DNA of 64,000 bases from Casuarina equisetifolia (Eukaryota; Streptophyta; Magnoliopsida; Fagales; Casuarinaceae), in the NCBI GenBank assembly GCA_028551475.1, contig CM052354.1, forward strand, positions 4,633,391 through 4,697,390, written 5' to 3'. This document shows, in pieces, positions 24,885 to 37,345 of this stretch. Each line of letters starts with the position of its first letter. Within the stretch, counting starts at the first letter, position 1. A program made the position numbers and the translations under genes. The notes under the pieces were generated by a model, which was not told the origin of the DNA, did not search any database, and worked only from the letters and a program-made list of their open reading frames with translations.

Positions 24885-27800
24885 ATTGATTCTGTTCAAA
24901 TGCTTTAATAACCTTAAATCATGAGTAATCCTTATTTTATGCTATCTCTTTTATAGAGAAATCGACCAACCAACTAGAGGATGATTTACAAATGTTACCA
25001 TTAGGATCACAGCCTCCAAGTAGATATTAAGAAAACAAACGACAACTCCCTCACCTTTGTATATTCACTCACCTTCTTGGCCTTTCAAGCGCCAACAAAC
25101 GCCGCACGTGATTGTGTTCGGTATTTGGTATTAACTTCATTCCTTAGCTTTTTCAAACTTTCATCCTTTTTTGTTTATTCTAATGGTATTCCTTTTTAAA
25201 TTGTACTAATTTTAGAGTTTTAAGGACAATCAAGCTAGACAGAATCACCCTAATTAATTACCAGCTTCGAGCACCGGGCAGGAAGCATATGCCAGCTGCT
25301 TGACCCTGCCCGTGCAAGCACCACCAAACACCACCTACGATGCCATGTGATGATATTCAGTATTCGGTGTTGGCTTCCTTTGCTTGTGTCTCTTCTCTGG
25401 CTGAGCCATACACTAACTTTTTCCTGCTTTGTCTAAATCACCCACGCTGCTTACTCAGTGTCCATTTGACGTCATTGAATTTGACAAAGAGGTTTATCTC
25501 TTTGTTACATATTTATGACTAAAAAGCTTTACATACACAGACGCTTATGAAGTAGTATTTTTTTTTTTAAATTTTATTATCGCAATCTTTGAATGAATAA
25601 ATTATTATTTTATTTCTTAGTCTTTCGTCATTTTCAGGTCAAGGAATTTGACAAAGAGGTATATCTCTTTGTCACCTAAATGTTTGAGAAGATGGGAAAA
25701 AAAAATTATAATAGCTATGCCAATAAATTAAACACTAGTATGAATATATCACAATTTAAAACATAGGTACATTATGTGTTAAAGAAAGAGATATATTTAG
25801 GTTTGTGCAAAAAAAAAAAACCATATTTATTATTTGTTAATACTTTTGCTTTGCCTTCCTTAAATCTTTGATCTCTAGATTAACTTATAACCTGCCCTGA
25901 TGAAAATCACTCTACAAATTGTTGGCCTTACCAATATTAATATAGATAAATACATAAAAGATAATAATATTTACAATTTTTTTAAAACCACCTAGACACT
26001 TTTTCGTATATCGTTTGATGTCTTTTACTCCAATCACTAATGACTACATGGTACAAATATTCAGTTGAAAGTTTTGCATTGTCAAATGTTTATAAAGTCA
26101 ACAAGGAGAAAATGAACCTTGTCTATGATTGAGAAATAATATAAAAAAAAATAAAAAAGAAGCATATATTTTACAAAACCCCTTCTAAACCTCTGTAAAC
26201 AACTAATAGTTTTATATCACAACTTAGAAGAAATTATTGTAGAATGAAAAATTAATATGTCTTGCTTTTTCAATCATCATGTATGACAATTATGTTATTA
26301 TTTACCATTTTATAAATTCCCTTCGAAACCTTTTATTTAGTTATTTCCATTTTATGTTCATATCACAACTCAAAACAAATTATTGCAAAATGAGAAATTA
26401 ATATGTCTTGCTTTTTTAATCATCATGTATGAAAATTATATTATTATTTACTATTGTCTTCTATAATTCATAACAATCAAGATTAAAAGTATAAAATTAG
26501 ACATTTTAAACTCATAGTCATTTTGAAGATTCAAAAAATATTAACAATCTAATGAAAAAATTTGACAACTCAATTATCAAAATTATTAATGATGATTGAT
26601 AAGAAATTAGTTAACATTCCATGTTTTTTTTTAAAGATAACTTGAAAATTAGCTAGTTTAACACATGTCATCTATATACTAGTATCATAAATATATAATC
26701 AATAATTTAATTCTTGACCTTTCAGCAAAAAAAAAAAAATCCAAACTCACTATATTCACTCACATTTTTTAAAATGAAAAAATTTTGTTAAGAAAAAAAC
26801 CCACAACTTATAACGAAAAACAAATCCCCGTGCTTTTTGGCTTTTACATATTCACTTCTTGGCCGTGCAAGCACCAACAAACGCCGCACATGATGGCATG
26901 TGATGGTATTCGATTTTTGGTATTAACCTCATTCCTTGGCTTTTTTGAACTTCCGATCCTTTTGTTTATTCTAATGATGTTCCTTTTTAAATGGTTGATT
27001 TAAGAGTTTAAGGACATTAAAGCTCGAGACAATCACATTTATTAATTACCAGCCTCAAGCAGAGGGCATGAAGTATATGCCAGCTGCGCAAGGCGCAGCG
27101 TTTTCTTACTTTTGGCATTTCACCATCCCAAGTTGCCTTGGCCTGTTTCGGTTCTCTGGCTGGAACGAAGAAGCACCCAAACGACTAAGTGTCCCTATGT
27201 AGTAGAGCTGAATCTTTTCGTTACTAGATTTTTATGACTGAGAATCTTACATTGGCAGACCTCTATTGCCATAAAGAAAATATACCTTTTTTTTTCATGA
27301 TTCTCAAAAAATTATAAAATAAAGAAATATAAGCTATCTTATTAACTCTTTAAATCATGTCACATAACAATAACAATCAAATCCTTGTACAAGACTTCAA
27401 ATTATACTAATAAGTTGTTTTCTCTCTTATTATTTATCACAATCTTTGGATGAATAAATTATGTCTTTTTATTTAAGTCTCCTACCAATTTCAGGTCAAG
27501 GAATAAGAATTATATTGCAATTTGACATAAAAATGAACTTTTAGTCTCTTGAAGCTAGCCTTTAATCTGTCACATTGCCTAAGGCTGCCATTTTGTTTTA
27601 TATTATGTTATTAAAAAGTTAATGGCAGTATTGTGAGAAGTCTTTTATCTTATTATGATAATATTTATTCTTAACGTACAAGCAAAACTTAGACAAAATG
27701 TCTTACAAGTAAAGAAAAGAAGAAAATAATAGTATATTTGCTGAGTTTTATTCGTACTACTTATTCCATTGGCATTATATTCCATTTAATTGTATCATAA

Positions 27801-28930
27801 CAAACTTTTTATAGTATATAATACAATGAGTAGAAATTTTTACATTATTTGACATTTACAATAGCTATCAAGAGAGTAAAATGAATTTTTTTTATATTAT
27901 AAAGAAAGATAGGAAAACAGAAAAAATATTTCTATATATTATATTCAATAATGAATATATCTTAGAAGATTTAAAATTAGGTTAAGAAGTTTTTTTCTTT
28001 CTTATTATGTGGCACTTCTTTATCAGAATACTTTCTATTACATATGATTAAATTAGTATCTTATTTCTAACGTGACAATTTTATCATGCTTATTTTTTAT
28101 AATTCAAAGTAATCCACTTTGAATTATTAAATTAAGTTTTTACAATTCGTTATTTTTTTAATGTCTAAATATTCCTCATATCATTTAAAACTTGAAAGCA
28201 TTTCTAAGCAAGTTCAGCTGATTTTAAATTCGACCATTTCTAAGGATAACTGTTTTGGTTTAAGAGGCTTAAGAAAAATCAATCACCGACGAATTCACAC
28301 TAATTAATTACCAGCCTCGAGCAGAGGGCAAATAAGCACGTGCCAGCCCCGTAACACTTTTTTTCTTAACATTTCCAACCTGCCTTTGCTTGTTTCTCTT
28401 CTTGGTTGAAATTGGCACTAACACTTCTTTTGGCTTGTCTACATCACCCACATTGCTTACTCAGTGTCCATTTGACGTCGTACCTGAGGTAAATCTATTC
28501 ACTGTCTGATATTTATGACTAAAAAACTTTACATTCACAAACCCTTATTGCAGTTATTAGCATAAACAAAATAATTTTTTTAAGGATTAGAGAAAAAGTT
28601 ATAAAATAAAGAAATAAAAGAAATCTATAAAACTCTGTAAATTGTGTTCCAAACAATTAATTCGCATATAATAGTTGAAAATCATATTAAGTAGTTTTTT
28701 TCTTTTATTATTACAATCTTTGAATGAATAATTTTTTTTTTGGGGGGTAGTCTTTTTCTAGTTTCAAGCCAAGCAATATATTGCAATCTTTCATAAGAAC
28801 AAACTTTTGGTCTCCTTACAATTTTCAATGGTGATATAAAATGACTATCAAGACTCTAATTTGAGCATTGTGTTATGCCATCAAATGTAAAATCACGAAA
28901 TTATTCAATCAAACGATAAAATAAAAATAT
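24885..28930. repeat. Module E, unit 1, three partial tandem copies
   Basis: Copies start near 24885, 26770 and 28250. All share ttaattaccagcctcgagca (at 25255, 27045 and 28300, with changes) followed by tatgccagc, and a later block gtgtccatttgacgtc or its derivative. The unit-2 relative is 54540-56050, collinear with parts of the first two copies. AT-rich spacers separate the copies. Short ORFs are not shared between copies and are not called. Confidence 0.7.
25483..25673. repeat. Two copies of a short palindrome
   Basis: gacaaagag-gtatat-ctctttgtc at 25650-25673 is a perfect 9-bp stem palindrome. An almost identical copy (gtttat centre, one arm mismatch) lies at 25483-25506, both preceded by gaattt. 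The paralogous places at 28480 and 27500 lack it. Confidence 0.6.
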
Positions 28931-28959
28931 TTATGAATTAATAAGGTTGGAGTCTTTAG

Positions 28960-31095
28960 ACAAGAGTATTGTCTCTTCCTAAACCAACTATAGTCCTTAC
29001 CCACCGCTTGTCAAGAGCACTAGCCGTTGTGAATGGTTTAATGGGCCCCTTATTCTTGGGAACAGGGGTCTATTGAATCCATTCAGGATGTGAACAGACC
29101 TTATCAACAAATGGTCTACTTCCACCCAACAACAAAGGGATTCCTCTTTTAATATTTTTGGTTGCAAATAAATATTGAGTTCTATGAGGTTTATTTTGCT
29201 GCCAAGAGGTTTTATTAACAATAATGCACTGATTGATGAGAGCTTCACATTTGGTCATTAATGCATTCTTCCATCATTTTTATAAACATAATTAAACAAC
29301 TTTTTCATCCTCAACGTGGATATTGGTTGAAATTCAAAAGACAAGTCATTAAAAGTGAAGGAATCGTCTAACTTCCTTCTCCACTAAAGTTGGTTTCCCA
29401 TTTGTTCATTAAGTTCATGAATTCTACTATGCGTTGAGCCACTATATAAGAATTTTAGTGATCAAACTTATTGCATAATATAAGGAAGCAACTGATATTC
29501 AGAATAATCATTTTTCATCACACCTCTTATCACTCTTTTGTTCCAAAACTATTGTCCCTTAAGTTTATAGATATTCCTTACCTTTATGGCCAAGCAAACA
29601 CTAGTAAGCAGCTATGTTGTTAGCTCTCAAGTGTCTAGCTTTTGAAAGCTTTTAGACCACGCCTAATCATCAATTAACTACAGAATCCATACTACTAGTT
29701 ATGCATTTGGCCTTTAATACAGTGAATTAACATAACTTTTCTTCTATTTTGGCCTCATTGGATAGAGGCCTTGTATCACTCATTTGGATTCTATAGACTA
29801 GTTGATTGTAAGCCCACATCATATTTCTTGGATTCAATCTTTTAGTATTCATGACCTGCCTTTGCTCTTACTTCTTTTAATAAGTTAGGAAAGGGAATTT
29901 TGACTTAGAAATTAGAAGCCAATAACTTTATCGCTTACTTACTAACTTGATTCTAGTGTTCATCTCATCTACATAAACCTTTTCTCCATTGGAAGATATA
30001 TTTGGGGAACATTACTATTTGTTTGGTATTAGAAGAACGTATTCCACTAATAGGTTTCGTACAAAAGATGGGGGTGCTTTTGGCTAGTATTGATGCAAGC
30101 AAAAGAGGGAGAAAGCTATCTACGACATCCTGTAGTATGGATGTTCATTAGAATGGATTTTGAAAAGAGAAGTTGAGCTTGAAAAATGTTTTATAGAAAA
30201 CATTTACGTCAAGATAAACCAACCTTAAAAGGCAAGCTATTAGATTGCGGTATTTCTTTTGCTATACACTAGGCAAATTAATGCGTCAAAATTCTATTGG
30301 TGCAACATGTATAAGCGAATATACCCCAAAAGTTACCAAAATGGAACCGCCTTGTGCTTAAAAAAAGTTGGGTAATCTATGTCTATGACAAAAGGTGGTG
30401 GTTAAAAACTACCATGAAAGAACACTTTCTAGTGATTATCATGTCATTGAAAAGCAAACGGTAATATGATAACTCTCAAAACATCACAATAAGCAAGACA
30501 TACTCGAATAGGTACAAAACTATTGTTAATTACAATGATACATTCACAAACTCTTAAAAAAAATTAACCAAAAAAGAGAAAAGGTTTATAAGCTTTCTAT
30601 TATATTCTACTGGGCTTAAATGCTTTACTATTGAAAATATTCTTATTTATACACAAAAAAGTTTCATGACTCATGATAGGCACATAAAGGAGTTGTGATA
30701 TTTGAAACTTGAAGTTCATAATGCTCTTGATAAGCTGTGGGAAGTACATTAGAAGCCTCCCAATTTCAGTCTTGTAGCTTTCGATGATCTTTTTTTCTTT
30801 TTTTTTTTTGTCTTTCCCTTCACCCCCCTCCTCTCAAGGTGCTTTGCCAGAGCCTTCCAAGAGTTTGAGAGTAACGGGCACCGGAGACGGCAGCACTCTG
30901 TCGCATTGGAGAAGACGATGTTGAGTGGCGTGCTTCGTGAATACGCTGGGTCCGTATGGCTGCCATGGTGGAGCTGTTGACGTGGCTTTGTACATTACTC
31001 TGTGAAGGAACAGATAGGTGCTCGTGATATTTGCACATTACTTTCCCAACCGTCAGATTGTCCAACCTGACATATGAAGGGGAAGGATAAACCAT
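28960..31095. repeat. Module F, copy 1
   Basis: About 2.1 kb aligned with 40010-41815 and 58940-60950. Order of landmarks: inverted repeat (29023-29090), the block ending in ttaatgcattcttcca, the block with ttggattcaatcttttagt, and a GC-richer end block (30838-31080) matching the ORF at 41549-41806. In this copy that ORF is broken by stops and shifts. The Gypsy element is inserted 28 bp after the end. Confidence 0.75.
29023..29090. repeat. Long inverted repeat, family member 3
   Basis: Left arm gccgttgtgaatggtttaat extended to 29047; right arm altered (ctattgaatccattcagg, about 29070-29087). The loop is shorter than in the other members. Part of module F. Confidence 0.55.
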
Positions 31096-31118
31096 AAAGT
31101 GTAAAACTTGTTTTAAAC

Positions 31119-31123
31119 CAGTC
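31119..31123. other. Target-site duplication of the Gypsy element (left)
   Basis: cagtc directly before the left LTR; the identical cagtc follows the right LTR at 36858-36862. Confidence 0.95.
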
Positions 31124-31666
31124 TGTCACCGTCTAAAACCGATTTCTCCCTTAAAGGCCGACGTAACTGCAATGGGTAATCTAAACTACGGTCGGGTTTG
31201 CCCTTTCCCTTCTTTCTAGCTATTCTGTTAATATCTTCTTCAAAGCACAATTCAAAATGCCCAACCAGCAAGTAATTCAAATTAACAACTAACCCAGAAT
31301 CTGTTAACAGCAATCTCGGCACTACTAACAAGTTACATAAAAGTAAATAAACATATTAGAACCAACCGCATCTAAGGGAAACGGTACCTCAGCATCAACG
31401 TGGAAACTGCACACCTGCATCTAGAGGACACAGCACCGAAGGAAATACAATGTTTCTGCATCAAACCAGTCTCCGCTCCATTCTGCGAGATCCCCCAATT
31501 TACAAGGGCTTTGGGCAATTACTATCTTGCCCTCCTATTTACACATAATGTTTTTGGGTGTCACTTACCCAACCCAATTGTACAAAAGCCCACGTAGGAG
31601 CAACTCCAAAACACCTATTTAACATAAAACTATAATAATTACAATACTAGAATTATGCCCGTGACA
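31124..31666 (-). repeat. 3' LTR of the Gypsy element
   Basis: 543 bp. Lacks the 26-bp segment present in the other LTR. At the two differing sites it carries CG (ggtcggg near 31190 and caacgtgg near 31397). Confidence 0.95.
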
Positions 31667-31680
31667 ACTCCTTCCCCCTT
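31667..31680 (-). other. Polypurine tract of the Gypsy element
   Basis: Read on the minus strand, aagggggaaggagt abuts the 3' LTR, just after the gag-pol stop codon (31679-31681). Confidence 0.85.
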
Positions 31681-34600
31681 AAGCAGAAACCTTGTCCCCA
31701 AGGTTGAAATCTGGGTATCTCAAGCGCATCTGATCCACAGGTTGCCAAGTAGCATCGATAGCAGGTGATCCCTTCCAAAGCACCAACACTTCTTCTATGC
31801 CCTTCCTCGTTCTAGTTTGGAGGATGGTCTGAGGTTGTGCTAACACAACACCTTCTGTTTCTACATAAGTTGGAAGTTCTGCTTGCACTTGTATCCCGTT
31901 GCCTAAGCACTTCTTCAAGGACGAAACATGGAATACCGGATGAATCTTTGAAGTCTCCGGCAGTTTGAGCTTGTATGCTAAGGCTCCTACCCTCTCTAGA
32001 ATCTCAAAGGGTCCATAATATAGAGGGGAAAGTTTATGCGTACGCTTCATGCTCACTGATAACTGACGGTAAGGCTGTAGTCGGAGGAAAACTATCTCCC
32101 CTACCTGGAACTCTTTGTCTGTCCTCCCTTTATCATAAACCTTCTTAATTCGGGTTTGGGAGTCTATGAGCCTCTCCCTTAATACCTTTATAACTTGATC
32201 CCTTTCTAACAATTCTCTTTCTGCTGACTCCACAGAAGTGGCTCTTGGTATATAATCTAAAAGGGAAGGAGGAGGACGTCCATACACAACCTCGTAAGGA
32301 CTCTTTCCTGAAGAGCTATGTATGCTAGTGTTATAACATAATTCAGCCCATGGCAACCATTTTACCCAATACTTCGGTTGGTCACCAGTAAAACACCTCA
32401 GATACATCTCTAGGACTCGGTTTACTGCCTCTGTTTGTCCATCTGATTGAGAGTGATAGGCAGTGGAGTAATTGAGCCTTGTTCCCTGCAACTTAAACAA
32501 CTCTTGCCAAAATAGACTAGTAAAGACCTTGTCCCTATCAGAAACAATCCTTTTAGGTAATCCATACAACCTATAGATGTTTTGGAAGAAGACCTCTGCT
32601 ACCGTAATTGCCGTATAAGGATGACTGAGTGGCATAAAATGGGCCATCTTGGATAACCTATCAACAACAACTAGGATGCATGTTTTTCCTTTTGAGTTCG
32701 GTAACCCATCAACAAAATCCATAGACAATTCAGTCCATACCTCATGGGGCACAGGTAACGGTTGCATTAGTCCTGCTGGTAAGGTGTTTAAATTCTTATT
32801 CTTCTGGCAAATCATACACCCTTGCACTACTTCTTGTACTAGTTTCTTCATATTGCGCCAAAAGAATGAGGTCTTAACCCTCTGAAGAGTTTTATGTACT
32901 CCCTCGTGGGCTGCCCCATGAATTTCCTCAACTAAGGGTCGAGAGAGAGCTGAGTTAGGGCATAAATACATTCTCCCTTTGTAGAACACCACCCCGTTCT
33001 TATATTGCCATGGACCCTTAATCGTGCCTGCTTGTATTTGATGGACTAAACTTTGCATTGCTGGTTCTGTTTCCACTTCCTCTTGTATTGGTTCCACCCA
33101 ACGAGGAATGGGGGCTGAGATAGCTTGTAAACTCCCTTGTGTTTCTTTACTTTCAAGTAGTTCCCCCTTGCGAGAAAGTGCATCAGCAGCTTTGTTCTCA
33201 CAACCCGGCTTGTATTCAATCATGAAATCAAAACCCATCAACTTCACTAACCATTTTTGTTGAGCCGGTGTGGTAATCTTTTGATCCCAAAGATGCTTCA
33301 GACTCTTTTGATCAGTTCTCACAATGAACTTCTACCCAAGAAGGTAATTCCTCCACTTGTTTATTGCCACTACCACTGCCATCAGTTCCTTTTCATAGGT
33401 TGATAAAAGTGCATTCCTTCCTGAGAGTGCTTGGCTAAAGAAGGCTATTGGATGCCTTTCTTGAGAGAGCACTGCTCCAATTCTAGCCCCGGAAGCATCA
33501 CATTCCAATACAAACTCTTTTTCAAAGTCAGGTAATGCTAACACTGGTGCTGAGGCCATTGCTTTCTTCAACTCATCAAATGCTTTTTCTGCTGCCAAAT
33601 TCCATTGAAAATTATTCTTTTTTAATAGGGCTGTGAGAGGAGCTGCAATTCCCCCATAATTTGCAATGAAACGTCTGTAATAACCTGTTAGTCCCAAGAA
33701 CCCCCGCAATCCACTGACTTGGGTAGGCTTAGCCCAATTTAACATGTCACAAATCTTTTCCTCATCCACTGCCACTCCTTCTGCACTAATAACATGTCCT
33801 AGGTACTTGACTGATGGTTGTCCAAAAGAACATTTACTCTTTTTCACAAATAACAAATGGTCTTTTAGCCTTGTAAGCATTCTCTCAACATGCTCTAGGT
33901 GTTCTTGCCAGCTCTTGCTGTAAATAAGTATATCATCAAAAAATACTAGCACAAACCTTCTCAAAAATTCCCTGAAGACCGCGTTCATTAGTGCTTGAAA
34001 TGTTGAAGGGGCATTACATAATCCAAAAGGCATCACCAAGTATTCGTAGTGGCCCTGGTGTGTCTGAAAGGCAGTCTTGTACACATCCTCAGGTTGCATC
34101 CTTATCTGATGATAGCCTGATCTAAGGTCTAACTTGGTAAAAACCTTAGCTCCATATAACTCATCCATGAGTTCCTCCACTGTAGGAATAGGAAACCTAT
34201 CTTTAATTGTTTGCTTGTTGAGCGCTCTGTAGTCTACACAAAGTCTCCATGACCTATCCTGTTTTCTAACCAGAAGTACTGGTGAGGAGTAGGGACTAGT
34301 GCTTGGTCTAATTGCCCCTGAGTCTAGCAACTGCGCCACTATCTTTTCCAACTCATTTTTTTGATAGTGCGGGTAACGGTATGGTCTAGAAGCAATTGGC
34401 TCACTTCCTTCTTTTAACGGTATGCGGTGATTGCACTCTCTTGGTGGAGGCAAACCTTCAGGTTCTTCAAACAGCCCCTCATATTTTTGCAATACCTTTT
34501 GAAGCTTCTTTTCCATCCTTGATCCTTCCATTACTTCCATATCACGGTTACTACCACCCAAGAACAATAATTCTGACTTTAGGACAGCTTGTATGTGCAA

Positions 34601-36256
34601 TAACAATCCTGCTTCAGCGTGTTTAATCTCTTTACAAATGTGTTCCCCATCTACTAACTGATTCTCCCCGGTTTTCACCCCCCAAAGGATAACTTTCCTT
34701 GGTCCAACATAAAAGGTCATCCTCTTCTCCTCAAGGTTCCACATAATATCTCCTAATGTACGCAACCATTGATATCCCAAAACTGCTTCTGAACCTGGTA
34801 TATGGAGCAAGAAGAGATCTACCTTCATTCTTACTTTTTGTATTACTACCTCAACCCCTTCACAGAAACCTTCACTTTTCAATATATCACCATTAGCAAC
34901 CACTACTTCCACACTCTTCCAACCATTAGCTTTTAGCCCCCACTTCCTAGCCAACCTCGTGCTCAAAAAGTTATGAGTACTACCTGTGTCCATTAAGATA
35001 CAAGCCTTATTGGCTTCCCCTCCAAAGCTTCCCATCATCCTCATTGTGTCCGGAGTTGTATCACCTCTCATAGCCTTTAGTGAAATTTTTGGAGTAAGAT
35101 CCACCATTTCTTCTTGTTCCTCTACCACTTCTGGTACTACACCTTCTTCCTCGTCATAATCCTCATCCTGTTCTTCCGCTACCAACATAAATAATTTATT
35201 TTTACATTGGTGGTTCGGTGTGAATTTCTCATCACAATTGAAACAAAGTCCTTTTTCTCTCCTTTCTTGTATCTCTTTGGGGCTTAGTCTCTTCGGGGTT
35301 TTTGATGGTCCTGAAGTTTTACCCCAAACTTTGCTTGGCTGACCCGTTGCTCTAGGTGGAAACATTCTCTCTTTCTTTGGCGGACTACTTGTATCCTCCC
35401 ACAAATAAGCCAAACCAATTGCATCAGCTAGGTCTATAGGTTTTCTTGACATCACTTCCTTCCTAAGGCCTTCCTTTAACCCAGCTAGGAAGTAAGTAAC
35501 TTCCTACTCATCACTTACATAGTCCACTTTAAAAAGGAGCTGCATGTAACGAACCTCATATTCCTCTACAGTACTTGTTTGTTGCAACCTAATTAGATCC
35601 ATGAGGCTGTCTTGGTAAGCTGATGGTCCATAACGTCTGATAAGAGCATCCTTAAGGTTTGGCCATGAGATTGACCGTCCTCTAGCCTTCCTTTGTAACC
35701 ACCCCACACACAAGTGAGCTTCGTCATCCAAATGCCAAGATGCAATGGATACCTTATCCCTTTCTCTTGTGTTATTAAATCTGAAAAATTCTTCTGCTCT
35801 ACAAAGCCAACTCGTTGGATCACTTCCTCCAGAAAAGCGTGGAAAATCAAATCTAGGATTCCTTGGCTGTCTTTCTTGTTCATTATTATTTCTATCATTC
35901 CACTCTCTCCTCCTATCAAAGCGGTCCTGGAATTCCTCTTCCTCAAACTCCTCTTCTTCTTCTTCCATTTCCTCCAATTTAATATTTTTGTCCTTTGAAC
36001 CTGAAGTGGATCCAATATTCTTCTGATTAAAACCCCCCATACTTTCTTTTTTTTTACTAGAATTGTCACCCCATTTCTGGAACATTATCATCATCTCTTT
36101 CATGTCTTTTGCTGTTGCCTCTTGTTTTCGTACCATTTCTTGCAAACACCTATTATTTTCCTCTGTTTTTCGATCACTGGCTTCCAAACGCTTCTCCATT
36201 TCAGTTTGGCGACGATCCATCTCATCACGGATTCGCACCCACATCTGGTCGGCCAT
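31679..36256 (-). pseudogene. Gypsy gag-pol polyprotein with two premature TAG codons
   Basis: One frame of 1526 codons from the ATG at 36256, just inside the primer-binding site, to TAA at 31679-31681. Landmarks by conceptual residue: zinc knuckle CFNCDEKFTPNHQC (338-351), protease DTGS (423-426), RT with MPFGLCNAPSTFQ and catalytic FFDD (772-775), RNase H ECDASG, integrase CMIC zinc pair, core with MDFVDGLP, IVSDRDKVF and SQSDGQTE, GPF module HPVFHVSSLKK, then VLVLWKGSPAIDATW, a chromodomain-like end. TAG codons at 35504-35506 (after gag) and 33332-33334 (in RNase H) are the only breaks; the frame is kept across both. The coding content is otherwise complete. Confidence 0.95.
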
Positions 36257-36271
36257 GATGTCCGGAACCTT

Positions 36272-36285
36272 GGCTCTAGATACCA
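36272..36285 (-). other. Primer-binding site of the Gypsy element
   Basis: Minus-strand tggtatctagagcc lies 3 nt inside the 5' LTR, close to the initiator tRNA-Met complement (TGGTATCAGAGCC) with one extra base. Confidence 0.85.
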
Positions 36286-36288
36286 AAT

Positions 36289-36857
36289 TGTCACCGTCTA
36301 AAACCGATTTCTCCCTTAAAGGCCGACGTAACTGCAATGGGTAATCTAAACTACGGTTGGGTTTGCCCTTTCCCTTCTTTCTAGCTATTCTGTTAATATC
36401 TTCTTCAAAGCACAATTCAAAATGCCCAACCAGCAAGTAATTCAAATTAACAACTAACCCAGAATCTGTTAACAGCAATCTCGGCACTACTAACAAGTTA
36501 CATAAAAGTAAATAAACATATTAGAACCAACCGCATCTAAGGGAAACGGTACCTCAGCATCAATGTGGAAACTGCACACCTGCATCTAGAGGACACAGCA
36601 CTCCTGCATCTACAAAGGACACAGCACCGAAGGAAATACAATGTTTCTGCATCAAACCAGTCTCCGCTCCATTCTGCGAGATCCCCCAATTTACAAGGGC
36701 TTTGGGCAATTACTATCTTGCCCTCCTATTTACACATAATGTTTTTGGGTGTCACTTACCCAACCCAATTGTACAAAAGCCCACGTAGGAGCAACTCCAA
36801 AACACCTATTTAACATAAAACTATAATAATTACAATACTAGAATTATGCCCGTGACA
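36289..36857 (-). repeat. 5' LTR of the Gypsy element
   Basis: 569 bp. Identical to the other LTR except for TG instead of CG at two sites (near 36356 and 36563) and an extra 26 bp at about 36601-36626, which makes a local near-duplication of ctgcatctanaggacacagca. Confidence 0.95.
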
Positions 36858-36862
36858 CAGTC
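36858..36862. other. Target-site duplication of the Gypsy element (right)
   Basis: cagtc, identical to 31119-31123. Confidence 0.95.
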
Positions 36863-36994
36863 CTAGCATTATAATCCAACAAGTGTACAATCCTTTTAAC
36901 CATTAAGAATATAGATTATACCATATGGTCAACGCATTATAATCAGCATTATAATCCAACCAGTCTTTATTATAAATAATCAACGCAATCAAGA
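36863..36994. other. Junction between Gypsy element and NLR fragment
   Basis: 132 bp of AT-rich host sequence with an imperfect direct repeat of gcattataatccaac (36870 and 36948). Not related to NLR sequence. Confidence 0.5.
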
Positions 36995-37345
36995 TTAATC
37001 ATGAAACAAGGACTGCGGTAATGAGAAAAAGGATGTGCGTACCCTCTTTGCCTTCCTATCAGGTGTTATTTTTCTTTGTAGGAGTGCTTCGGTGGAAATA
37101 GCATCCAGCAAGTCGTCTGCTTCATAAAGGACATCGCTTAGCTTCTCGAGCCAAATGCTAACTGTGTTGCTTTTAGCCCGTTTCTCCTCCGCATCCAGAA
37201 GCACAGCTTTGATGATTGAAACCTTGCTCCGCAGGTTTTCAAGTTCATTTTGGAAACCCCATGGCAGTAGTATCTCGTCATTAATTAGTGGGACCAAATT
37301 CTCGAGGATTCCCCCAGCAATGGAAAAGAGAACTCCTTCCGCCAT
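36995..37345 (-). pseudogene. NLR N-terminal fragment (Rx-like domain only)
   Basis: A 116-codon frame starting at the ATG at 37345 with MAEGVLFSIAGGILENLVP, closely similar to the first part of the NLR at 15822, with KAVLLDAEEKRAKS and VLYEADDLLDAISTEALL. It ends with KRVRTSFFSLPQSLFHD, still NLR-like, then a TAA at 36995-36997 followed by unrelated DNA. The P-loop, all other NB-ARC motifs and the LRR are absent. The leader upstream (to about 37600) also matches the leader of the full NLR. It is best read as a copy cut off by recombination; a short Rx-only protein is possible but there is no direct support. Confidence 0.85.

Larger units (their letters stand above)
31124..36857 (-). mobile_element. 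Ty3/Gypsy chromovirus-type LTR retrotransposon, young
   Basis: A full-length element of 5734 bp read on the minus strand. It has two LTRs with 6-bp inverted ends (TGTCAC...GTGACA), a perfect 5-bp target duplication cagtc, an initiator-Met primer-binding site, a purine tract and one long gag-pol frame with the order gag, protease, RT, RNase H, integrase and a chromodomain-like end, typical of plant chromoviruses. The LTRs differ by two C/T changes at CG sites and one 26-bp indel over about 543 shared bases, so the insertion is recent. Only two in-frame TAG codons interrupt the polyprotein. Confidence 0.97.

Noticed and set aside
31113..31331. Minus-strand ORF inside the left Gypsy LTR, repeated in the right LTR
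   Set aside because: LTR sequence. In the 5' LTR it merely extends the gag frame upstream of the true ATG.
35714..36344. Plus-strand ORFs of about 93 codons
   Set aside because: Antisense shadows of the Gypsy gag frame, rich in Ser because of the opposite Glu/Lys-rich coding strand.
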